The position numbers were made by a program, and so were the translations under genes. From NCBI GenBank assembly GCA_021787505.1, contig JAJYLU010000002.1:1-7627 (forward strand): a stretch of DNA of 7,627 bases. Reading direction: 5' to 3'. The notes beneath the pieces are model-generated. The model was not told the origin of the DNA, did no database searches, and was given only the letters and a program-made list of their open reading frames with translations. Positions within the stretch are counted from its first letter, which is position 1; every line of letters starts with the position of its first letter. Of this stretch, positions 1-5,432 are shown piece by piece. The DNA is from Nitrospirota bacterium (lineage in GTDB: Bacteria > Nitrospirota > Thermodesulfovibrionia > Thermodesulfovibrionales > UBA6898).

Positions 1-51
1 AGAACCTCTGAATTAGTACTTTCGGATAGACAGGATGAAAATGGTCCTTCC

Positions 52-66
52 TGGCATTTTTTTAGC
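52..66 (+). promoter_or_regulatory. candidate sigma-54 (-24/-12) promoter
   Basis: The sequence TGGCATTTTTTTAGC has the invariant GG and GC dinucleotides at the spacing of the -24/-12 consensus (TGGCAC-N5-TTGC), differing at two consensus positions. Transcription would start near position 78, upstream of the riboswitch candidate at 154. Sigma-54 needs an enhancer-binding activator, and no activator gene or clear enhancer site is visible here, although a direct repeat lies just downstream. It is a single short match in AT-rich DNA and could be chance. Confidence 0.25.
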
Positions 67-80
67 CTAAAACTGAAATA

Positions 81-118
81 TCACGTTGATTAGCTATTAT
101 ACTTTCACGTTGACAAGC
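81..118 (+). repeat. 14-bp direct repeat (TCACGTTGA-NN-AGC), 24-bp period
   Basis: Two copies, at 81-94 and 105-118, share TCACGTTGA followed by two differing bases and AGC (12 of 14 identical). A period of 24 bp is a little over two helical turns, which would put the copies on roughly the same face of the DNA, as expected for a tandem activator or repressor site. The second copy contains TTGACA, a perfect -35 hexamer, so a bound protein could block or assist RNA polymerase. The binding protein is unknown. Confidence 0.45.
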
Positions 119-139
119 GTAGATTATTCGTGATATCTC
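110..139 (+). promoter_or_regulatory. candidate sigma-70 promoter
   Basis: A perfect -35 hexamer TTGACA lies at 110-115. Eighteen bases later is TATCTC (134-139), preceded by TG at 131-132 in extended -10 position. The -10 match is weak (3 of 6), so the call rests on the -35 and the TG. Initiation near 146 would begin the transcript just before the riboswitch P1 strand at 154, which is the expected arrangement. A separate good -10-like TATACT at 98-103 lacks a -35 partner. Confidence 0.35.
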
Positions 140-151
140 TAAAATTAGAGA
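136..151 (+). repeat. inverted repeat TCTCTAA/TTAGAGA
   Basis: A perfect 7-bp inverted repeat with a 2-base centre overlaps the presumed -10/start region of the upstream promoter. The tiny centre makes an RNA hairpin less likely than a dimeric operator on DNA. It ends just before the riboswitch P1 strand. It is AT-rich and could occur by chance. Confidence 0.35.
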
Positions 152-153
152 GG

Positions 154-244
154 CTATCCCAGCATAACCAAACCTTACGAGAGAAGAGACAAAAAGCGTC
201 AGACCTTATCAGCAAAGGGAGATAGCCGAACTACCGAAGGATAG
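154..244 (+). promoter_or_regulatory. probable GEMM-family (c-di-GMP-I / 3',3'-cGAMP) riboswitch aptamer
   Basis: The element is closed by a perfect 6-bp P1, CTATCC (154-159) with GGATAG (239-244). Inside P1 come, in the GEMM-I order: CAAACC at 169-174; a short weak P2 whose loop is a GNRA tetraloop (GAGA at 179-182, closed by C178-G183); an A-rich joining segment GACAAAAAGC (188-197), resembling the GACGCAAAGC consensus; a P3 region (about 196-226); and AGCCGAACTACCGAA (224-238), resembling the conserved 3' part AGCCGGG-CCGAA. Aligned from memory with the Geobacter cGAMP aptamer, A167 falls where cGAMP-type aptamers carry A and c-di-GMP-type carry G; C234 and A193 match the other ligand contacts. 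P2 and P3 pairing is imperfect, so this is a divergent member or a look-alike. It precedes the FadL-type gene by about 180 bases. Confidence 0.55.
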
Positions 245-268
245 ATCCTCGGTTAGTTTGGTTTTTTT
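229..268 (+). terminator. intrinsic terminator, expression platform of the upstream riboswitch
   Basis: AACTA (229-233) pairs with TAGTT (254-258), CCG (234-236) with CGG (250-252), and AGGA (238-241) with TCCT (246-249), around a TAGA loop with single-base bulges at A237 and T253. The hairpin is followed by TGG and a run of seven T (262-268). It uses bases 239-244, which form the 3' strand of riboswitch P1, so aptamer and terminator cannot form together; ligand binding should therefore prevent termination (an on switch). A second long-range pairing, AACCAAAC (166-173) with GTTTGGTT (256-263), is also possible and would likewise disrupt the aptamer core. Confidence 0.65.
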
Positions 269-303
269 GCGCAGATCAGGCTGTTTGAATTTTGACTTTG
301 ACG

Positions 304-325
304 CCCTGCGGTCTCTGCCGCAGGG
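304..325 (+). other. GC-rich leader hairpin
   Basis: CCCTGCGG (304-311) and CCGCAGGG (318-325) form a perfect 8-bp stem with a 6-base loop, the strongest simple hairpin in the leader. No T run follows on either strand, so it is not an intrinsic terminator. It lies between the riboswitch terminator and the start of the FadL-type gene, and may stabilise the long 5' UTR or act as a processing or protein-binding site. Confidence 0.5.
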
Positions 326-388
326 TATCCACTAATAAATTCATCAGAATTATTAATTGGCCATTTAGCTGAGCTTTCTGGTTGGCTT

Positions 389-402
389 TGTAAGCGCTTA
401 TT
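389..402 (+). promoter_or_regulatory. LacI/CcpA-type palindrome
   Basis: TGTAAGCGCTTATT contains a perfect 10-bp palindrome (TAAGCGCTTA, 391-400) with the AANCGNT core typical of LacI-family operators; it matches 12 of 14 positions of the cre consensus. It sits just upstream of the ribosome binding site of the FadL-type gene, where a bound repressor would act as a roadblock. No LacI-family gene is in the window, so the match may be coincidental. Confidence 0.25.
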
Positions 403-408
403 TAATGT

Positions 409-415
409 GGGGGGG
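409..415 (+). repeat. G7 homopolymer overlapping the ribosome binding site
   Basis: Seven consecutive G run directly into the purine-rich segment GGGGAG (412-417) that serves as ribosome binding site for the ATG at 423. Its length could vary by slippage, which would alter spacing around the Shine-Dalgarno sequence, or break the reading frame if the upstream ATG at 405 were used. Seven is short for classical phase variation. Confidence 0.5.
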
Positions 416-422
416 AGACGAG

Positions 423-1694
423 ATGTCAATTTCTGACATATACATTTTGCTCAGGGGGTCAGTGATACGCTCTCAGTTTCTTTTTTCAGTCTTGTTTACT
501 CTGTGCTTCCCTGTAATTGTTTTTGGCGGCGCACCGGTTCATGGGGCAAAGGCTGCGGGCATGGGGACAGCCTTTGTGGCAGTGTCGGACGATCCCTCTG
601 CGATGGCGTATAACCCCGCAGGGCTCACTCTGATGAAGGGTACAGACATATACGGAGGGGGTACCGCGGTGATCCCCTCCACATCCTTTACGAGCCCGTC
701 CGGGGAATCGGAAGACACGGCTTTCCAGATCTTCCCTCCTCCTTTCCTTTATGCCGTATCCGATGCCGGGCTAAAGGATCTCCGTTTCGGTTTGGCGATT
801 TACTGCCCCTTCGGGATAGGCGGCAGGAAATGGAGCACAACGGGGCTTACGAGGTATGCAGCGACAAAAGACCAGATAGCGACTGTTGCCGCGAATCCGA
901 CCATCGCATATCAGGTATTGCCTTCTTTGTCGATAGGACTCGGCGCGGATTACATGTATGCAAAAGACGAAGCCCAGAGGATGGTCAATCAGGCGTCCTT
1001 GGGATTTGGTGACGGTCAATTTGACCTTAAGGGGAGCGGCGGCGGGTGGGGATATAATCTGGGGATTCTTTTTACGCCGATTGAAAAAGTGAGTGTCGGT
1101 TTCGCCTATCGCAGTACGATAAAGGTAAATTTCAAGGGAGACGTTCAGCTAAAAAATATCGCACCCTCACTGCAGCCACTCTTTGGCGGGTCTGAATTCA
1201 GTTCGGACATGAGTACTTCCATGAAATTTCCGGACATCATAAGTTTTGGTTTGGCGTACAGACCGACTGCGAAACTTACCATCGCACTTGACCTGGAAGA
1301 AATAAAGTGGTCGACTTTCGGCAGTTCCACCATAACCCTGCAAAATGAAGTACCCCAGGCGGGCATTTCGAGCGGATCGACAGAGCTGAATTGGAAGAAT
1401 ATGTGGACCGCAAAAATAGGAGCGGAATATAAGGCAACTGACAGGCTTTCGCTGAGAGGCGGATATGCGTATGTCGCAAGGGCCGTCCCAGATAATACCC
1501 TGGACCCAGGCAATCCCGATTCGACCGAACATAATTTCAGCCTCGGATTCGGATATAAAAAGGGCGGGCTGGTCATGGATTTTTTCTACATGGCGGGATT
1601 TTTTGAGAACAGGACTGTAACGAATACCATACTGAGCGGAAGTTACAAAAACTTTGTCAACTACGTAGGCGTGGGCACGGGGTACAGTTTTTGA
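423..1694 (+). CDS. FadL/OmpP1/TodX-family outer-membrane transport protein
   Basis: A predicted outer-membrane beta-barrel that lets hydrophobic molecules (long-chain fatty acids, hydrocarbons or aromatics in characterised relatives) enter the periplasm; the substrate here is unknown. Family signs are the N-terminal block GAKAAGMGTAFVAVSDD followed by PSAMAYNPAGL, typical of the plug region, the NPTIAYQVLPSLSIGLGADY strand pair, alternating aromatic/glycine strands to the end, and a terminal phenylalanine (VGTGYSF), the usual outer-membrane beta-signal. At 423 residues the length is normal. ATG 423 is chosen for its GGAG at 414-417. An ATG at 405 lacks its own ribosome site. GTG 462, preceded by AGGGGG at close spacing, would give a tidier signal peptide beginning MIRSQFLFSVLFTLCF. 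The stop overlaps the next gene's ATG by one base, so the two are translated as a unit. The riboswitch and terminator at 154-268 probably control it. Confidence 0.9.
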   Translation: MSISDIYILLRGSVIRSQFLFSVLFTLCFPVIVFGGAPVHGAKAAGMGTAFVAVSDDPSAMAYNPAGLTLMKGTDIYGGGTAVIPSTSFTSPSGESEDTAFQIFPPPFLYAVSDAGLKDLRFGLAIYCPFGIGGRKWSTTGLTRYAATKDQIATVAANPTIAYQVLPSLSIGLGADYMYAKDEAQRMVNQASLGFGDGQFDLKGSGGGWGYNLGILFTPIEKVSVGFAYRSTIKVNFKGDVQLKNIAPSLQPLFGGSEFSSDMSTSMKFPDIISFGLAYRPTAKLTIALDLEEIKWSTFGSSTITLQNEVPQAGISSGSTELNWKNMWTAKIGAEYKATDRLSLRGGYAYVARAVPDNTLDPGNPDSTEHNFSLGFGYKKGGLVMDFFYMAGFFENRTVTNTILSGSYKNFVNYVGVGTGYSF

Positions 1695-4600
1695 TGACGA
1701 GTACGAAGAGACAGGCACCAATTGCTAAGATCACCCGGCCCCGCCAGACTAACGTTTTGCCGAGGGAAAGGCTGTTTAGCTTGCTCGACGGGGAAAGCAG
1801 ATATCCGGTAGTCTGGCTGGTCGGGCCCGCGGGCGCGGGTAAAACAACGCTTGTTGCAAGCTATCTCGATGCCCGGAAGATTCCTTCACTGTGGTACCAG
1901 GTGGATGCCGGTGACTCGGACATCGCGACCTTTTTCTACTATATGGGGAAGGCGGCTCGTGGCGCTGCGCCGCGAAAAAAGAAACCGCTTCCTCTTCTGA
2001 CTCCGGAGTATATGCTCGGCGTGCCAACCTTTACCAGGCGTTTTTTCGAGGAGCTCTTCAGCAGGCTTAGGCCACCCTATGCCGTGGTTTTTGATAATTA
2101 TCAGGAGGCGCAGTCCCCGGCTTTTCATGAGGTTATAGCCAACGGCCTTGACGTGCTGCCTGAAGGAATACGGGTTTTTTTGATTAGCAGGACCGATCCC
2201 GTGCCCCAGATGTCGAGGTTTATAGCCGGGAGCGGATTGCAGCTGATCGGCTGGGATGATCTCAGATTTACCGAGACCGAGTCTGGAGAATTTATTCGCA
2301 AACGGCTGGGCAACGCGTTTCCCCGCGGCTCTGAGACCAGACTTTACCGCGAGACAAAGGGGTGGGCGGCCGGACTCGTGCTCTTTTTGGAGACAATGAA
2401 GAGAGACCTGCTGAGTCTCGATCACCTGCCACGAATAAGCGAACTTTCTTCATCCGCGGTATTCGATTATTTCTCGACCGAGATATTCGAAAGGACCGAT
2501 CCGGAGACTCAAATGGTCCTCTTGAAAACTTCTCTGTTGCCGGTAATGACCGTCTCCCTTGCTACGGCGCTTTCCGGCGCTGACCGCGCCGGAAGGATAC
2601 TGTCGGGTCTGGGCAGGAGTCATTATTTTATTGAATTGCATCCCGGCAGCGAAATCACCTTTCAGTATCATCCTCTCTTCAGGGAATTCCTTCTGTCGCG
2701 GGCACATATGCGGTTCGACCCTGAGGAGCTCATCCAACTAAAGAAGCAGGCGGGAGTGATGCTTGAAGAGCGAGACAGGATTGAAAGCGCTGTTGACCTT
2801 TATATCGATTCTCGAGACTGGGAGTCTCTTGCAAGACTTGTGCTGAACCATGCGGGTTCGCTCATCGCCGCCGGACGGTCGCAGACGCTTATGATGTGGC
2901 TATCCGCCCTGCCCATGGACTTGCTCGAAAGCTCCCCATGGCTACTCTACTGGTCCGGGATGTGCCGCATGGGATATGACCTTGTTGGCGCACGAAGGGG
3001 ACTTGAAAAGGCTCTCAAGATATTTATGGGCATAAATGACCATCGGGGCATGGCCTTGTCATGGTCTTCCCTTATTGATGCGTATCTGACCGAGTGGAAC
3101 GACTTCCATCCCCTCGATGATTTGATAACTTCCTTCTTTGAAAAAGTCGAAAAAACAATTCATGCAAATACGCCGGAGATTCAGCTCAGAGCCGTTAATG
3201 GCATAGGCCTGGCACTTTTCATACGCAGGCCGGATCACCCACGGGTTGCCGAATTCATTGAGCGTGCGGTGTCCCTCGCCAGGGACAATTATGCTGTGAG
3301 CACACGTCTTCCCGCATTGATAACCGCGAACATATACTACTCGTGGGTTGGGAATTTCCTTAGCTGTGACGCTTTGCTGGAAGAGATCAAACGAACGGTT
3401 CCCTCCTCTCAGACCTCTACCCCGGAACGGATATTGTCCGATGTGATGCTTGCCGGCAGACATTTATGGGATGTGTCGAGTGCAGAAGAGGCGGAGAAGA
3501 TAATTTCAGAAGGGCTTGAATTAGGAGCCGAGACCGGCGTACGCTGCTGGGAGCATATGTTTTACGCGCTCGGAATTTACTGTTCCCTGATGACAGAGGA
3601 TATGCCCCGTGCCGAGGAGTACCTGGATAAGATGAAGGGAATGCTCATTCAATCCAGAAGGGAAATAGATGTCGCCTATCACATGATGAATTGTTTGTAC
3701 CAATTCCTCAAAGGGAATTTTTACAAGTCATTAAGAAGCGCCGAGACCGGCCTGGAGTTTGACGAAAAGACAGGCTATATATTCCCGCGGATTGTTCAAC
3801 TGCATGGAATGTCTCAGGTGCTGCATGCGCTTAGAGACAACAGAGCCGATGAATATCTGGAACGCGCCTTCGACCTGTCAGTGCTTTCAAAGAGCGCTAT
3901 CCTCGAGTTCGAATGCAGGCTGGCGAGGGCGCAATTCGCGTTTGACAACGGGAAAGAGGAGATCGGAATTGGACTGCTGCGCGAAGCCCTCGCCCTGGGG
4001 AATAAACAGGGATATTTCCAACTCCTGTGGTGGTGGGACCGAACTGCCATGTCGCGGCTTGCCGTCAAGGCGCTCGAATATGGCATAGAAACTGATTATG
4101 TCCTCGACCTGATTCGTATAAGAAAACTCTCTCCCGAGGAACCGCCGGTGCATCTCGAGAATTGGCCTTGGCCTGTCAAGGTACACACCCTTGGAGGGTT
4201 CTCTCTGGAAAGAGACGGCACGCCCGTGAGATCGACAGGCAAGGTGCAGCAGAAACCGTTGGCCATGCTCAAGGCGATCATAGCCTTCGGCGGTAAAGAA
4301 GTGAGCGATGAACAGCTGATAGATGCCCTTTGGCCCGAGGCGGATGGGGATGTGGCGAATCTCTCCTTCAGGACCACCCTTCACCGGCTGCGTCAATTAA
4401 TTAGCAAAGGGGCGATAGAACTTAAGGAGGGCCGGTTAACTCTTGACCCACGTTACTGCTGGGTCGACGCATGGGCATTTCAGAGCCTCACGGAAAAGGC
4501 CGAAGCTCTCTGGAAAGAGTGCAAGGACAATCATAAAATAACGGCGGATGAAAACGGAATAACGGAGTTCATCAAGGTTTCTGAAAAGGCAATGAACATG

Positions 4601-4945
4601 TACAGAGGTGAATTCCTCCCCGGCGACCATAAACAGTCTTGGACAATTTCGATGAGGGAGCGCCTAAAAGGTAAATTCATCCGTCTTATCGGGAGATTAG
4701 GCAATTATTATGAACAGGCGGGACAATGGGAACACGTCGTAGAGTGCTATCAGAAGGCGCTTGAAGTTGATGATCTGCAAGAAGAATTTTACAGAAGACT
4801 CATGCTCTCCCACCACAAAATCGGGAGACATTTCGAAGCGCTGGCAATCTATAACCGCTGCCGTAACATTCTTTCTTCAGTCTTGGGAATTGAGCCCTCC
4901 CCTGAGACCGAAGCTGTCAGGAAGAACATAAGGGCATCTAAATAG
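1694..4945 (+). CDS. MalT-like ATPase/TPR regulator with C-terminal winged helix and BTAD domain
   Basis: A cytoplasmic signal-integrating transcriptional regulator of 1083 residues. The N-terminal STAND/MalT-type NTPase has the entry motif LPRERLFSLLD (22-32), Walker A GPAGAGKT (44-51), Walker B YAVVFDNYQ (129-137, acidic D134), and MalT-like LISRTDPVPQMSRF and WDDLRFTETE. Residues about 350-800 are a helical TPR-type solenoid, the likely ligand- or partner-sensing part. From about 825 comes an OmpR/SARP winged helix (VHTLGGFSLERDG, then QLIDALWPEAD and SFRTTLHRLRQLI), followed from about 922 by a bacterial transcriptional activator (BTAD) domain ending YNRCRNILSSVLGIEPSPETE. MalT relatives end in a LuxR helix-turn-helix; SARP proteins carry the winged helix and BTAD at the N terminus, so the order here is inverted. 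ATG 1694 overlaps the previous stop (TGATG); the adjacent TTG 1691 is an unlikely start. No clear Shine-Dalgarno sequence precedes it, fitting coupling. Ligand and target genes are unknown. Confidence 0.9.
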   Translation: MTSTKRQAPIAKITRPRQTNVLPRERLFSLLDGESRYPVVWLVGPAGAGKTTLVASYLDARKIPSLWYQVDAGDSDIATFFYYMGKAARGAAPRKKKPLPLLTPEYMLGVPTFTRRFFEELFSRLRPPYAVVFDNYQEAQSPAFHEVIANGLDVLPEGIRVFLISRTDPVPQMSRFIAGSGLQLIGWDDLRFTETESGEFIRKRLGNAFPRGSETRLYRETKGWAAGLVLFLETMKRDLLSLDHLPRISELSSSAVFDYFSTEIFERTDPETQMVLLKTSLLPVMTVSLATALSGADRAGRILSGLGRSHYFIELHPGSEITFQYHPLFREFLLSRAHMRFDPEELIQLKKQAGVMLEERDRIESAVDLYIDSRDWESLARLVLNHAGSLIAAGRSQTLMMWLSALPMDLLESSPWLLYWSGMCRMGYDLVGARRGLEKALKIFMGINDHRGMALSWSSLIDAYLTEWNDFHPLDDLITSFFEKVEKTIHANTPEIQLRAVNGIGLALFIRRPDHPRVAEFIERAVSLARDNYAVSTRLPALITANIYYSWVGNFLSCDALLEEIKRTVPSSQTSTPERILSDVMLAGRHLWDVSSAEEAEKIISEGLELGAETGVRCWEHMFYALGIYCSLMTEDMPRAEEYLDKMKGMLIQSRREIDVAYHMMNCLYQFLKGNFYKSLRSAETGLEFDEKTGYIFPRIVQLHGMSQVLHALRDNRADEYLERAFDLSVLSKSAILEFECRLARAQFAFDNGKEEIGIGLLREALALGNKQGYFQLLWWWDRTAMSRLAVKALEYGIETDYVLDLIRIRKLSPEEPPVHLENWPWPVKVHTLGGFSLERDGTPVRSTGKVQQKPLAMLKAIIAFGGKEVSDEQLIDALWPEADGDVANLSFRTTLHRLRQLISKGAIELKEGRLTLDPRYCWVDAWAFQSLTEKAEALWKECKDNHKITADENGITEFIKVSEKAMNMYRGEFLPGDHKQSWTISMRERLKGKFIRLIGRLGNYYEQAGQWEHVVECYQKALEVDDLQEEFYRRLMLSHHKIGRHFEALAIYNRCRNILSSVLGIEPSPETEAVRKNIRASK

Positions 4946-5083
4946 GTTCCTCTTTTTCTATCGAATCTCCGCAATTGTAAAGCCTTTTTTGCAGTCCACG
5001 TCCTTTCCTTCCAAATGTGTATCCAATCTGTAACATCTCATCTGGTAACGTGTACCTAGACATTTATTTGTGTGGGAAGAATA

Positions 5084-5290
5084 TTGAAAAACTATATTGT
5101 CCGCATTTACCGACACGAAAAGGACAACCCGCGAAAGATTGTGGGGGTAGTGGAGGAGCCGGAGATCGAAGGCAAGAAGGCATTCACCAACCTCGATGAA
5201 CTGTGGGGAATATTGAACCCTGTGAAGGGGGAATCAGCGGTGCGGATAGATGAAGAGAACCAGGCAGAGTCTTTTGAATCTTCCCAATGA
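5084..5290 (+). CDS. small conserved-looking hypothetical protein, 68 residues
   Basis: A short acidic cytoplasmic protein beginning (M)KNYIVRIYRHEKDNPRK and continuing IVGVVEEPEIEGKKAF then TNLDELWGILN, with a polar tail. The start reads like a short beta-strand protein with a final helix (NLDELWGILN); I recall similar small proteins in Geobacter-like genomes but know no function. There is no signal peptide or membrane segment. TTG 5084 is chosen because GGGAAGA (5074-5080) lies just upstream and the protein then begins KNYIVRIYR; an in-frame GTG at 5072 has no ribosome site. It lies 138 bases after the regulator and 142 before the secreted-protein gene, with no convincing terminator on either side, so it could be cotranscribed with either. 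The other frames here have only short ORFs and no family-like protein. Confidence 0.65.
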   Translation: MKNYIVRIYRHEKDNPRKIVGVVEEPEIEGKKAFTNLDELWGILNPVKGESAVRIDEENQAESFESSQ

Positions 5291-5331
5291 AGACAGATGG
5301 TAGGAGATAGAAACAAAAATCACTAATGGTA

Positions 5332-5360
5332 TTGACGCAAAGGGGAGGATTTTCTTTAGT
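5332..5360 (+). promoter_or_regulatory. candidate sigma-70 promoter for the secreted-protein gene
   Basis: TTGACG (5332-5337, 5 of 6) and TTTAGT (5355-5360, 4 of 6) are separated by exactly 17 bases. Initiation near 5367 would leave almost no leader before the ATG at 5379 but a normal leader of about 66 bases before the ATG at 5433. If real, it would favour the second start and make this gene a separate transcription unit. The match is moderate. Confidence 0.3.
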
Positions 5361-5366
5361 TGACAT

Positions 5367-5373
5367 AAGGAGG
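5367..5373 (+). promoter_or_regulatory. Shine-Dalgarno sequence of the upstream in-frame ATG (5379)
   Basis: AAGGAGG, inside a longer GGA repeat, lies five bases before ATG 5379. That ATG is in frame with the secreted-protein gene and would add 18 residues (MRRLGGENRDKKHLEEVI). As a ribosome site it is at least as good as the one at 5422-5428. Confidence 0.6.
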
Positions 5374-5421
5374 AGGAGATGAGACGACTTGGCGGGGAAA
5401 ACCGGGACAAAAAACATTTGG

Positions 5422-5428
5422 AGGAGGT
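5422..5428 (+). promoter_or_regulatory. Shine-Dalgarno sequence of the chosen start (5433)
   Basis: AGGAGGT lies four bases before ATG 5433. Having its own near-perfect ribosome site inside what would otherwise be coding sequence argues that 5433 is a real start. The resulting n-region of about 19 residues suits a Sec signal peptide better than the longer alternative. Confidence 0.7.
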
Positions 5429-5432
5429 AATC

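Noticed and set aside
304..325. Leader hairpin as a second intrinsic terminator
   Set aside because: No T run follows on either strand, so only a structural hairpin is reported.
383..397. Second sigma-54-like match TGGCTTTGTAAGCGC
   Set aside because: GG and GC are correctly spaced but the rest fits poorly, and it would start transcription at or inside the ribosome binding site of the channel gene; the palindrome explains the sequence better.
1145..1721. Overlapping antisense open frames of 143 and 184 codons within the channel gene
   Set aside because: They lie opposite a clearly homologous gene, have no family-like sequence and no sensible ribosome site; they are by-products of its codon use.
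1886..2425. Antisense open frame of 179 codons in the regulator gene
   Set aside because: It covers the conserved ATPase region on the other strand, and its translation has no recognisable pattern.
3887..4396. Antisense open frame of 169 codons opposite the end of the solenoid and the start of the winged helix
   Set aside because: The + strand here encodes a recognisable DNA-binding domain; the antisense frame shows no domain or start signal.
4971..4992. Possible terminator GCAA...TTTTTTGC after the regulator gene
   Set aside because: Only four base pairs close a long loop and the T run lies inside the would-be stem; too weak to call.
5017..5199. Alternative + strand frame of 60 codons overlapping the small protein gene
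   Set aside because: It has no ribosome site, a low-complexity translation and loses to the frame starting at 5084, which has a protein-like pattern.
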